64,000 nt of DNA. It comes from Mesorhizobium comanense (GTDB taxonomy: Bacteria; Pseudomonadota; Alphaproteobacteria; Rhizobiales; Rhizobiaceae). Numbering within the stretch: position 1 is the stretch's first letter; each line of letters opens with the position of its first letter. Below, piece by piece: positions 55,495 to 63,950 of this stretch. A program made the position numbers and the translations under genes. The DNA lies in the NCBI RefSeq assembly GCF_005503535.1, contig NZ_SCNN01000004.1, positions 124,001 through 188,000 of the forward strand, given 5' to 3'. The notes under the pieces are model-generated. The model was given only the letters and a program-made list of their open reading frames with translations. It was not told the DNA's origin and searched no databases.

Positions 55495-56499
55495 CTATTT
55501 CACAAGATCCCTGGCGGTCTCGAACACCCCCGGGTCCACCTGCAACTGTCGCGACACAAGCCGGCTTATGTCTTCGCCGCTTGTGGCGTTGACGGCCATT
55601 TCGCTGAGCTTGCCGATGTCGGCCAGAAAGGCGGGATCGCGGACCATATCCATGTATCCCTTGCGAAGCGCCTCGACGGTTTCCTTGGGAGTGTCGGGCG
55701 GAACAACCAGCGGATGATGGAAGTGCAGGGCCGTCTCGATAAGCGCGGCCGCCTCCTGCAGCTTCGGATCCTGGATGCGCGCGGTAAATCGCTCAAGCGG
55801 TTTCTGCCCATCGACCGGGCCCGAGCCGAACGTGCCGATAAGGTTCAGCGTGTCGCGGTTTCCAGAGATGTTGTAGCTTGAGACCCCGCACATTCCGGCG
55901 ATTTCGCCGCGCTGCATCGCCAGTTCTATATCGGCGGTGCCCTCGAAGCCGGTGACGATCTTGAACTTCGCCTTCAGCCCGTTCTTGACCAGTGCCGCGA
56001 AAATATAGGTGACGCTGCTCTTGCCGGTCGCGCCGATCAGAAAGTCCGACTGCAGGAACTTGTCCATCGTGTCGATGCCGGTGCTTCTTGCGGTCATGCA
56101 ATAGGCCGGCTCGTTGACGAGGGAACCGATCCATTGCAGCGCAAGCGGGTCGAAATTCGCGTTCTGGGGGTCAAGCACCGGAGCATAGGACATCGCCTCG
56201 CTGATCGATGCGATGACGGTTCCGTCCGCGGGCTCGCTGCCCAGCACCATCTTGGTGAGCTTGAGGCTGCCGCCTCCCGGAACGTTCTGGACGACGACAT
56301 CCGGATTGCCGGGCAGGAACCGGCCGAAATGACGTGCGATCACGCGCGACGTCTGGTCATAGCCGCCGCCGGGCCCATAGCCCACCTTGATCGTGATCGT
56401 CTTGAATTCGACCGCTTGCGCCTGCGTGCACATCGCAACGGCCAGAACGGCGACAAGCAAGGAAACAGCGCGCGACGCGCGAAAAATCATAGCCAGCAT
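55495..56499 (-). CDS. tctC: Tripartite tricarboxylate transporter substrate-binding protein
   Basis: A 334-residue periplasmic Bug/TctC-type receptor. Signal peptide is about 1-27 (VAVLAVAMCTQAQA). The family signature VGYGPGGGYDQTSRVIARHFGRFLPGNP and NVPGGGSLKLT is clear; the ligand-binding tip usually contacts carboxylates. ATG at 56499 is 5-6 bases after GGGGG; an ATG at 56490 is also possible. It precedes tctA by 22 bases. A 14-base palindrome lies about 75 bases upstream. Its substrate may be the acid handled by the neighbouring ligase, by location only. Confidence 0.88.
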   Translation of the reverse strand: MLAMIFRASRAVSLLVAVLAVAMCTQAQAVEFKTITIKVGYGPGGGYDQTSRVIARHFGRFLPGNPDVVVQNVPGGGSLKLTKMVLGSEPADGTVIASISEAMSYAPVLDPQNANFDPLALQWIGSLVNEPAYCMTARSTGIDTMDKFLQSDFLIGATGKSSVTYIFAALVKNGLKAKFKIVTGFEGTADIELAMQRGEIAGMCGVSSYNISGNRDTLNLIGTFGSGPVDGQKPLERFTARIQDPKLQEAAALIETALHFHHPLVVPPDTPKETVEALRKGYMDMVRDPAFLADIGKLSEMAVNATSGEDISRLVSRQLQVDPGVFETARDLVK

Positions 56500-56573
56500 A
56501 TAGACCCCCGCATGGACCCTCAAAGCGGTTCTAACGCATGACTTTACAAATCGGTAAGAATTTTTCTCAGGGA

Positions 56574-56587
56574 TGATACGGGTATCA
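56574..56587. promoter_or_regulatory. Palindrome upstream of tctC
   Basis: TGATAC-GG-GTATCA, perfect 6-base arms, in an AT-rich stretch 75 bases before the tctC start. Possible operator; no cognate regulator gene is in the window. Confidence 0.35.
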
Positions 56588-56660
56588 GATCACAGTTGCG
56601 ACAGTGCACCCATGGCCTCGAACGGGCATCGGCTCCCCGATCGGGCTTGCGGCATATGCC

Positions 56661-57419
56661 TCAGGCCGCAACGGCAAAATCGTGGAAGTGCACAATCACC
56701 CCGTCGGCATCGATGAAGATGACGGCATAGGCAGGCGGTTCGTGGCCAAGCTGCCAGCTGTCTGAAAAATCGAGCCCGGTCTGGTGGTTGGTGCTGCGCA
56801 GCGTGCTGACCGGTATGCCGCGCCAGCTGCCGGCGATCAGCCGATGAACATGTCCGGCAAAGATGTGCCGGACATTGCCGTGGCGAGAAAGAACCTCATG
56901 CAAGGCATCGGCATCGGCGAGCCTGACCTCGTCAAGCACGGGCATGTGTATGCGGAACGGCGGGTGGTGCATGAAAAGGAAGACCGGCCGGTCCCGCGCT
57001 TCATGCAGCCGTTCGTCGAGCCAGTCGAGCCGCGCCTGGCATAGCTTGCCCTCGACATGCCCGCTGTCCAGCGTGTCGAGCAGGATCAGGCGTCCATCGC
57101 CGCTGTCGAAAACGCTCTGCACGAACCCGCCTTCGGCGGGAGCGTCGGCAAACATTTCGAGGAAGAGCGCCCGGTCGTCATGATTGCCGAGCATCAACCG
57201 GCAAGGCGGAGCGAATTTCCCAAGCCTGTCCCGCAGCACCGCGTAGGCGGCGCGCTCGCCATCATTGGTCAGGTCGCCTGAGACCACCACCAGATCGGCA
57301 TCGGCATGGTTCCTGCCGATGTCCGCGAGGCAGGCGTCCAGCCTGGCAAGCGGATCGGAGCCGTAGAGACGGCCGCCGGGCGCCATCAGATGCGGGTCGG
57401 AGAGCTGGATGATTTTCAT
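56661..57419 (-). CDS. Metallophosphodiesterase (GpdQ/CpdA-like)
   Basis: A 252-residue calcineurin-like phosphodiesterase. Metal ligands are visible in all family motifs: Asp8 and His10 (LSDPHLM), SGDLTNDG near 47-54, GNHDDRA near 79-85, MHHPPF near 151 and AGHVHR near 190. This set fits class III cyclic-nucleotide or glycerophosphodiester phosphodiesterases (CpdA, GpdQ). As the last gene of an ABC-LacI operon it more likely hydrolyses an imported phosphodiester than cAMP. Start follows AAGGAG by about 8 bases. Confidence 0.86.
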   Translation of the reverse strand: MKIIQLSDPHLMAPGGRLYGSDPLARLDACLADIGRNHADADLVVVSGDLTNDGERAAYAVLRDRLGKFAPPCRLMLGNHDDRALFLEMFADAPAEGGFVQSVFDSGDGRLILLDTLDSGHVEGKLCQARLDWLDERLHEARDRPVFLFMHHPPFRIHMPVLDEVRLADADALHEVLSRHGNVRHIFAGHVHRLIAGSWRGIPVSTLRSTNHQTGLDFSDSWQLGHEPPAYAVIFIDADGVIVHFHDFAVAA

Positions 57420-57464
57420 GGGGCATCGGCCTGCGATCGAGGATTCGGAAGGAGCTGTTCAACA

Positions 57465-58508
57465 TCATTCCGCGGAATGCGGCACGAAACTGCCGCGCAC
57501 GACAAGCGGCACGTTGAAGCGCTCGCGGATGGGGGGCAGGTCGGGCTGTCGCTGCCGCAGGTCGAGCAAGTCGACCGCCTTGGCGGCCATCATCTGCGGA
57601 TCCTGGCGGAAGGTGGTCAGCCGGTAGGCAAGCCAGTCGGCTTCGGGGACATCGTCGAAACCGATCACCGAAAGGTCCTGCGGTATGGCGAGCCCGGCCT
57701 TGCGGGCATGGTCCATGACGCCGAAGGCGATGAGATCGTTGACGCAGAAGATTGCCTGCGGCCTGTCCGCACGATCGATCAGCAACCGGCCCGCCTGCAA
57801 TCCGCCGGCGTAGTCCGTGTCGTTGCCGCGCTCGACCGCGACGTCCGCGCCAAGGCGGCGGGCCTCGGCGCGGAAGGCATCCTCGCGCTCGGTGATGGTC
57901 GGCGTGCCCGACAGCGATCCGGCGAGGCCGAGCCTGGTCATGCCGCACGCGACGAAATGCGCCGCGGCGAGCTTCGCCGCTGCGGCGCCGTCCGTCTGAA
58001 TGTGGTCGGCCTCGGGCTCGGAGCGGCCGATGACCACGAGCGGCTGACCGTTGCGCCGCGCCAGTTCGAAGAAGGACGATGGCGGCGAGCCGGACAGGAT
58101 GATGGTCGCCTCGGCGCGATGGCCAAGCAGCGTCTTCTGGGCTGATATCAACTCCTGCTCGGTCTGGCCGGTGTTGATCAGGACGGGAACATTGCCGCGA
58201 TGGATGAGTGCCTTGGTGAGTGCGGCGGCCAGATGCGCGCGGAAGCCGACTTCCGGCTTGGTCACCACCAGTCCCACCAGCCGGCTCTGGTTGGCGAGCA
58301 GGCCGCGCGCCAGGTCGTTGACCTGGTAGCCGAGTTCCTCGGCCGCGCGCATGATCTTCTCGCGCGTCTCGGCGGCGACGCTGGCGCCGGGCGTGAAGGC
58401 GCGCGACACCGCCGAGCGCGATACCCCCGCCTGGCGCGCGACGTGCAGCGCGCTGACCGAGCGAAGCTTGTCCGAGGTCTTGTCGCCTGAAGTCTTGTCT
58501 GCAGTCAT
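57465..58508 (-). CDS. LacI-family transcriptional regulator
   Basis: A 347-residue LacI-type protein with an N-terminal HTH (VSALHVARQAGVSRSAVSRAF, about 17-37 read in parts) and a periplasmic-binding-protein-like effector domain (about 75-347; GLVVTKPEVGFRA, GRSEPEADHIQTDGAAAA, FCVNDLIAFGVMD). It lies inside the operon between the second permease and the phosphodiesterase, so it probably regulates its own operon. A perfect 14-base palindrome just upstream of the first gene is a candidate operator. Confidence 0.9.
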   Translation of the reverse strand: MTADKTSGDKTSDKLRSVSALHVARQAGVSRSAVSRAFTPGASVAAETREKIMRAAEELGYQVNDLARGLLANQSRLVGLVVTKPEVGFRAHLAAALTKALIHRGNVPVLINTGQTEQELISAQKTLLGHRAEATIILSGSPPSSFFELARRNGQPLVVIGRSEPEADHIQTDGAAAAKLAAAHFVACGMTRLGLAGSLSGTPTITEREDAFRAEARRLGADVAVERGNDTDYAGGLQAGRLLIDRADRPQAIFCVNDLIAFGVMDHARKAGLAIPQDLSVIGFDDVPEADWLAYRLTTFRQDPQMMAAKAVDLLDLRQRQPDLPPIRERFNVPLVVRGSFVPHSAE

Positions 58509-58533
58509 CGGTCGGTGCTCATGCGCGAGAAAT

Positions 58534-59379
58534 TCAATGGCCAACCCGCGACAGCACATCGGCCTTCAGGAATCGCTCGACGATCAGCATGAAGCCGATC
58601 GACGGGATGAGCAACAGAAGCGCCGTGATCGAGGCGATCTGGTAGTTGCCGCCGGCACCAGCCGAGTAGAGCAGCAGCGGCAGCATGTTCACATCCGGCG
58701 CACCGACGAAATAGCTGCCGGTGAACTCGTCGAGCGACTCCAGGAAGACGAAGATGGCGCTGGCCATCAGGCCGGGCATGGCGAGCGGCAAGGTCACGTC
58801 GCGAAAGGCGCGCAACGGTCCGGCGCCGATCGAACGGGCGGCCTGCTCGAGTTCGGGATCGACGGCGGAAAAGGCGGCCGTCGCGATCCACACCGCATAG
58901 ACCAGGCCATGCACGGCATGCACCAGCACCACGCCGGTGATCGTCCCGTTGAGACCGATCTGGTAGAACAGGCGCGCGATGTTGACATAGACGGGCAGGT
59001 TCGGAAACGCCTGCGGGATGAGGAAGGCGAGCAGGATCAGGCTGCGCAACGGCAGCTTCAGCCGCGCCAGCGCGTAACCCGCCGGTATGGCCAGCGCCAG
59101 CGAGACGATCACCGTCAGCACCGCCACCAGTATGCTGTTCTGCAGCGAATCCATCGCATTGCCGCGCGGCGAGAACACCCTCGTCCAGACGCTGAAGCCG
59201 TAGTCGAGCGGCAGAACATGCGGAAAATACCAGCGCTCCGCCACCGTCCACAGCAACAGGTTGAGCAGCGGGCCGAATATGACGAAGGCAAGCAGCGCCA
59301 GGATGAGAGCCCTGGGCAGCCACCACAGGTCGATCCGAAATCTCTGCCCGATCCCGGGCGATGCCGAGACGAGACTCAT
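58534..59379 (-). CDS. PotC/ThuG-type ABC permease (second)
   Basis: A 281-residue inner membrane permease with six helices and the EAA loop LEQAARSIGAGPLRAFRDVTLPL (about 175-197). It begins MSLVSASPGIGQRF and overlaps the first permease by 4 bases. With the other permease and the ATPase it forms the importer; belongs to the polyamine/sugar/phosphate-ester branch of type I importers. Confidence 0.9.
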   Translation of the reverse strand: MSLVSASPGIGQRFRIDLWWLPRALILALLAFVIFGPLLNLLLWTVAERWYFPHVLPLDYGFSVWTRVFSPRGNAMDSLQNSILVAVLTVIVSLALAIPAGYALARLKLPLRSLILLAFLIPQAFPNLPVYVNIARLFYQIGLNGTITGVVLVHAVHGLVYAVWIATAAFSAVDPELEQAARSIGAGPLRAFRDVTLPLAMPGLMASAIFVFLESLDEFTGSYFVGAPDVNMLPLLLYSAGAGGNYQIASITALLLLIPSIGFMLIVERFLKADVLSRVGH

Positions 59380-60197
59380 GCGCGCTCCTTCATCGTGTGG
59401 CGCAGATAGATCCAGGCGACGCCCGAGGTGATGACCAGCGAGATCAGCCCGAGCGCGTTGGCAACGCCGTAGTCGCCATAGGCGTTGATGCGGAAGGCGA
59501 TGTCGGCGGTCAGCATGGTCGGCGACTGCGCGTTGATCATCAACGGCACCGACAGCACCGACATCATCGTCACGAAGGACAGGATCAGGCCGACCAGCAG
59601 CGTGGTGGCGACCTGCGGCACCACGATCTCGATCAGGATGCGCAGCCGCGAGGCGCCGAGATTGCGCGCGGCTTCTATGGTGCCGCGATCGATCGATGCC
59701 ATGGCGCCGGCGACCAGCAGGGCGACGAAGGGAACCTGTTTCCAGACGAAGGCGATGACGATGCCGCGCCAGTCGAGAAAGGCCGTGGCCTGCATCGGCG
59801 TGATGACGCCGGCGCTGATCAAGAGATTGTTCATCAGGCCGTTCTTGGCCAGGAAGGTGCGCAGGATCTGACCGACGACGATGAAGGGGATGAACATCGG
59901 CCAGCGGTAGAGCCAGCGCAGGATCGCCACCGCGCGCGGATTTTCACCCAGCGTCAGATAGCCGCCGATGGCGATGGAAAACAGGCCGATGAGCAGCGTC
60001 GACAGGCTGACGATGAGAACCGTGAAGATCGTATCGCCGCGGTAGAGTTCGACGGATTTGACGAAATTGCCGAAGCCATGGCCGCCTTCGACTTCGAACG
60101 CGCCGACGACGGACGCGGCAAGTGGTACGATGAACAGCAGCACGATCACCGCCAGGGCGGGCAGCACGAGCAGCAGGCCGAGAAACCGTTTCGACAT
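59376..60197 (-). CDS. PotB-type ABC permease (first)
   Basis: A 273-residue permease with six helices and EAA loop IEAARNLGASRLRILIEIVVPQ (about 165-186). The ATG at 60197 (MSKRFLGLLL) is chosen because it gives a normal first helix; an ATG 21 bases upstream is also possible. It is separated from the binding-protein gene by a hairpin at 60230-60256 and overlaps the next permease by 4 bases. Confidence 0.88.
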   Translation of the reverse strand: MSKRFLGLLLVLPALAVIVLLFIVPLAASVVGAFEVEGGHGFGNFVKSVELYRGDTIFTVLIVSLSTLLIGLFSIAIGGYLTLGENPRAVAILRWLYRWPMFIPFIVVGQILRTFLAKNGLMNNLLISAGVITPMQATAFLDWRGIVIAFVWKQVPFVALLVAGAMASIDRGTIEAARNLGASRLRILIEIVVPQVATTLLVGLILSFVTMMSVLSVPLMINAQSPTMLTADIAFRINAYGDYGVANALGLISLVITSGVAWIYLRHTMKERA

Positions 60198-60229
60198 CTC
60201 TGTTCTTTCACCTTGCATCAGACAGGCTT

Positions 60230-60256
60230 GGACCGCCCGGCGATGTCGGGCGGTCC
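60230..60256 (-). terminator. Hairpin between binding-protein and permease genes
   Basis: Ten-base arms GGACCGCCCG / CGGGCGGTCC with a 7-base loop. No T-run on the minus strand, so attenuation or mRNA stabilisation of the upstream binding-protein message is more likely than complete termination. Confidence 0.5.
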
Positions 60257-60280
60257 GGGTTCAGGATTGAGCCCGCTCAC

Positions 60281-61417
60281 TCAATTCGCGGTCTGGCGTT
60301 CATAGGCTTCGAGGATCGCATTGTTGTAGGGGGCGATCGGGAACGGCTTGCCGTATTTCGCCAGGTCTTCCGGCGAGATGTCGACGAACAGCTTGTTCCA
60401 GGTCGCCTCGTCGAGCTTCGGCTTGACGAACTCGGCATCGATGCCAGGATACCAGTTGAACTTCTTGACGATGCCCTCGGCCTGCACTTGCGGGCTGGTC
60501 GCGAGTGCCACGAACTTCTCGGCCAGCGCCTCGTTCGGGCTCTTGGCCGGGATCACATAGTGCATCGGCTGGCCTGGCATGCCCGGTGCCGGCAACACCA
60601 GCTTGAGGTCTGGGGGAAGCCTGCCATCGGCCTGCCAGGAGTAGAACATGTCGACCCAGACCGGTCCCATGGCGATCTCACCGCGCGACAGCATGTCGAG
60701 CGTGCCGGCATTGCCGGGGGTCAATGTGGCATTGGCGGTGAATTCCTTCAGGCCGGCGAAGGCCTTGTCCCATTTCTTGGTCTCGGCCTCGTCGAAGGGT
60801 CCGTTCATCAGCTTTTTGGCGTCGCCCTCGCCGAATGCATAGATCCAGCCCATGACGAAGCTGACGCCGGAAGCGCCGCCCTTGATGCCGTTATAGCCGA
60901 ACTGCTTGGGGTGTTCCTTGGCCCAGGCGACGAGTTCGTCGTAGCTCTTCGGCGGATTGGGCACCATCGCCGGATTGTAGGCGATCGCGGTCTGGCTGTT
61001 GAACATCGGCATGACATAGCCGCTGACATTGGAGCCCAGCGCCATGTCGGCATTGGAACGCGTCACCATCTTGCCGGTGTCGATTTTCGGCCGATAGGCT
61101 TCGAGATAGCCGGCGGTCACCATCGGGCCGGCGAACTTCTCGTGCACGACGGCGACGTCGGTGTCCCACTTGTCCGAACCGGCATCGGCCTGCGCCTTGA
61201 AGCGCTCGGTTATCTTCTGCGAACCGGCGTCACCGGGGCCGGTGCCGACAACGCGCACCGTATTGCCAGGATTTTCCTTCTCGAACAGCGGCCCGAGATA
61301 GTCGTTGATGTAGTCGACCATGTTCTGGTCGCCGGCGGTGAGAACGGTCAGTTCGGCGGCGGTCGCGGGCGACGCCACGAGACCGAGAGCCAATGCGGCC
61401 TGCAGGATTGTCTTCAC
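60281..61417 (-). CDS. ABC extracellular substrate-binding protein
   Basis: A 378-residue periplasmic protein. Signal peptide about 1-20 (ALALGLVASPATA). It belongs to the polyamine/iron/phosphonate-like binding-protein class: ELTVLTAGDQNMVDYINDYLG, VVGTGPGDAGSQK, NSQTAIAYNPAMV, and MHYVIPAKSPNEA. The start is taken as GTG at 61417 with GGAG 8 bases upstream. It is the second gene of the operon, after the ATPase. Ligand unknown; downstream phosphodiesterase suggests a phosphate ester. Confidence 0.88.
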   Translation of the reverse strand: MKTILQAALALGLVASPATAAELTVLTAGDQNMVDYINDYLGPLFEKENPGNTVRVVGTGPGDAGSQKITERFKAQADAGSDKWDTDVAVVHEKFAGPMVTAGYLEAYRPKIDTGKMVTRSNADMALGSNVSGYVMPMFNSQTAIAYNPAMVPNPPKSYDELVAWAKEHPKQFGYNGIKGGASGVSFVMGWIYAFGEGDAKKLMNGPFDEAETKKWDKAFAGLKEFTANATLTPGNAGTLDMLSRGEIAMGPVWVDMFYSWQADGRLPPDLKLVLPAPGMPGQPMHYVIPAKSPNEALAEKFVALATSPQVQAEGIVKKFNWYPGIDAEFVKPKLDEATWNKLFVDISPEDLAKYGKPFPIAPYNNAILEAYERQTAN

Positions 61418-61446
61418 GGGAAAGTCTCCAGTTGGATGAAGAGGGT

Positions 61447-62604
61447 TCAAGCTTCGGATGCTTCCAGGGAGCGGCTTTTGTCGCCGCCCTGCCGGGAACG
61501 GGTTGGCGCGGGCGACGAAGCCGCCGGCGCGTTGAAGAGGAAGAGAACCTGGGACGGGATGCGGACCTTGACCGCTTCGCCGGCGGCGAAGGCCATGCCG
61601 GCATCGACCAGCACCACGTCGTCGCCGACCCTGACTGCATGGCGCCAGAGGCCGCCTGGATAGCTGACGCTTTCGATGCGGCCCGAGAATTCGAGCGTTC
61701 CGGCAGGTGGCGCATCTCCGGCGGTGACGGCCAGAAGCTGCGCGGCTTCGGCGCGGAAGCGCGCCTCGACGAAGCCGCGCGCCAGCGGGCGCCCCTCCAG
61801 CGGCACCGCGCAGGCGGCATTCGCCGGGCCGCTCTCGATCTCGAAACGACCAGACGACGGCTGGCCCCAGAGCTCCACCCGGTTCTCCGCGCCCATGAAG
61901 GCGGCGACGAAGGCGGAGGCCGGGCGGTTGTAGACGGCTTCGGGCGTGCCCTGCTGCGCGATACGCCCGGCATCGAGGATGACGATGCGGTCGGCCATCA
62001 CCATGGCTTCCTCGCGATCATGCGTGACATGCACGGCCGTGATGCCGAGCCGCTTCTGCAGGGCGCGGATTTCATGGCGCACGGTCAGCCTTATGCGCGC
62101 GTCGAGATTGGACAGCGGCTCGTCCAGAAGCAGGATTTCCGGATCTATGGCCAGCGCCCGGCCAAGCGCCACGCGCTGGCGCTGGCCGCCTGAAAGCTGC
62201 GCCGGCTTGCGGTCGCCGAGCCCATCGAGCCCCAGCAGTTTCTCCATCTCGCCGACGCGCCGCGCGATCTCGGCGCGCGGCTGCCGCTTGAGCTTCAGCC
62301 CGTAGCCGATGTTCTGCGCCACCGTCATATGCGGCCACAGCGCGTAGGACTGGAAAACCAGCGCCATGCCGCGCTTGTCGGGAGGCAGGCGGGTGACATC
62401 GCGGCCAGCGACCCTGATCGAGCCGGCGTTCGGCGAAACAAAGCCGGCTATCGCGCGCAACAGCGTTGTCTTGCCGCAGCCGGAGGCGCCGAGCAACGCC
62501 ACGAATTCGCCCTTGGCAATGCCCAGGTCTATGCCGTCCAGAACCCGCGACGCACCATATCCGGCACTGACACCGCCAAGTTCGAGGAAGCTTTCCGTCG
62601 TCAT
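61447..62604 (-). CDS. ABC transporter ATPase with TOBE domain
   Basis: A 385-residue MalK/PotA-like ATPase: P-loop GASGCGKTT (about 38-46), QSYALWPHM, LSGGQRQRVALGRAL, LLLDEPLSNLDARIR and H-loop HVTHDREEAM, then TOBE domain (about 250-360) and a charged tail. First gene of the operon ATPase, binding protein, two permeases, LacI, phosphodiesterase. Ribosome site AAGGGTGG lies about 4 bases before ATG. Confidence 0.9.
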   Translation of the reverse strand: MTTESFLELGGVSAGYGASRVLDGIDLGIAKGEFVALLGASGCGKTTLLRAIAGFVSPNAGSIRVAGRDVTRLPPDKRGMALVFQSYALWPHMTVAQNIGYGLKLKRQPRAEIARRVGEMEKLLGLDGLGDRKPAQLSGGQRQRVALGRALAIDPEILLLDEPLSNLDARIRLTVRHEIRALQKRLGITAVHVTHDREEAMVMADRIVILDAGRIAQQGTPEAVYNRPASAFVAAFMGAENRVELWGQPSSGRFEIESGPANAACAVPLEGRPLARGFVEARFRAEAAQLLAVTAGDAPPAGTLEFSGRIESVSYPGGLWRHAVRVGDDVVLVDAGMAFAAGEAVKVRIPSQVLFLFNAPAASSPAPTRSRQGGDKSRSLEASEA

Positions 62605-62616
62605 TCACCACCCTTT

Positions 62617-62630
62617 TGCACAGCTGTGCA
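62617..62630. promoter_or_regulatory. Perfect palindrome upstream of the ABC/LacI operon
   Basis: TGCACAGCTGTGCA, a perfect 14-base palindrome whose near edge is 13 bases before the ATPase ATG. It is the best candidate LacI-family operator, although its centre is GC and not the usual CG. Confidence 0.45.
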
Positions 62631-62850
62631 TCATAAGACGCAAGCTGCCCGTTCCTGAGATCGAAATAGGAGGTCTAGGTAACGTCTTTGTGACGGTTTG
62701 CGGGGAAAGTCCTCCTCTTCCCGATCCTCCGTCAGTCACCGCCACGGTGAAGGGCAACGCAAAACCTCCCGATCTTTCCGCTGCCGCCGCCACGATACAA
62801 TGATCGGGCGGCTATAGGGAAAGCATTTTTGCGGAGGGCTCGGTACGGAA

Positions 62851-62892
62851 CAATTCCAGGAAAAGTGCGAAGCGGTTTTCTGTCCGGAATTG
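62851..62892. repeat. Second copy of the dispersed palindromic repeat
   Basis: CAATTCC and GGAATTG arms flank the core AAGTGCGAAGCGGTTTT, identical to that at 35.07 kb. It lies downstream of bdhA and could also serve as a transcript-end hairpin. Confidence 0.7.
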
Positions 62893-62930
62893 TGTCAAGG
62901 AGATAGGACGAAAAGGGCCGGAAAGGCGCC

Positions 62931-63719
62931 TTATTGTGCGGTCCAGCCACCGTCCATCGGCAAGGTCGTGCCGGTGATCTGCTTGGCCGCGTCGGAGCAC
63001 AGGAACAGCGTCAGCGCGGCAAGCTCCTCGACGGTGACGAATTCCTTCGTCGGCTGTGCGGCGAGCAGCACGTCATGCTTGACCTGTTCTTCGGTCATGC
63101 CGCGCGCCTTCATCGTATCGGGGATCTGTTTTTCGACCAGCGGCGTCCAGACATAGCCGGGTGCGATCGCATTGACGGTGATGCCGTCCTGCGCGACCTC
63201 GAGCGCCACCGTCTTGGTCAGGCCCGCAATACCGTGCTTGGCCGAGACATAGGCCGACTTGAACGGCGAGGCGACCAGAGCGTGCGCCGAGGCCGTGTTG
63301 ATGATGCGGCCCCATTTGCGCGCCTTCATGCCGGGCACGACAGCCTTGATGGCGTAGAAGGCCGCCAGGAGATTGATGCGGATGATGGCTTCCCACTTGT
63401 CGTCGGGGAACTCCTCGATCGGCGCGACGTGCTGGATGCCGGCATTGTTGACCAGGATGTCGAGGCTGCCGAACGCCGCCTCTGCATCGTGCACCATGGC
63501 ACTCACCGCCGCGCCGTCCATCATATTGGCATCCGAATAGCGGCACTTGACGCCGAAATCCTTCTCGATGCCGGCGCGCTCCTGCTCGATCGCCGCCGGA
63601 TCGCCGAGGCCATTGATGGTGACGTTGGCACCTTCGGCGGCAAAGGCGCGGGCTATGGCCAGGCCGATACCGCTGGTCGAGCCGGTGACGAGAGCATTCT
63701 TCGAAGACAGGGAGCCCAT
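62931..63719 (-). CDS. bdhA: D-3-hydroxybutyrate dehydrogenase
   Basis: A 262-residue short-chain dehydrogenase that oxidises D-3-hydroxybutyrate to acetoacetate with NAD, part of polyhydroxybutyrate breakdown. NAD motif TGSTSGIGLAIA is at 12-23, NNAGIQHV near 91-98, and the catalytic Ser144, Tyr157 and Lys161 are present. The C-terminus LPMDGGWTAQ is typical of BdhA. ATG at 63719 (MGSLSSKNALVTG) fits the family start. It is divergent from the probable acetoacetate decarboxylase, whose substrate it makes. Confidence 0.93.
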   Translation of the reverse strand: MGSLSSKNALVTGSTSGIGLAIARAFAAEGANVTINGLGDPAAIEQERAGIEKDFGVKCRYSDANMMDGAAVSAMVHDAEAAFGSLDILVNNAGIQHVAPIEEFPDDKWEAIIRINLLAAFYAIKAVVPGMKARKWGRIINTASAHALVASPFKSAYVSAKHGIAGLTKTVALEVAQDGITVNAIAPGYVWTPLVEKQIPDTMKARGMTEEQVKHDVLLAAQPTKEFVTVEELAALTLFLCSDAAKQITGTTLPMDGGWTAQ

Positions 63720-63950
63720 GGCAATCTCGCAAGATGTGGGAGGGAACAGGAGCATATAATTGTGCGTCGCAACATGACAATGACAGAGCCATGTGTCGGC
63801 GCGATTACAGCCAGATGACGCTGCCGGCATGGCTTTCGCAACGCCCCGAACCGTGTTCGCCGGGCTGACACGGCACTGTCATGGTGCCGTGCAACATATT
63901 TGCCAGCGCATTCGCGCGGGGTCGTTTTTCAAAATCACGAGGACACGAGG

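Larger units (their letters stand above)
62605..62930. other. Intergenic region between bdhA and the ABC/LacI operon
   Basis: These 326 bases hold no convincing gene. They contain the operator-like palindrome at 62617-62630 and the second copy of the dispersed repeat at 62851-62892. Promoter of the leftward ATPase operon must be here; an obvious sigma-70 box was not found by eye. Confidence 0.6.
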
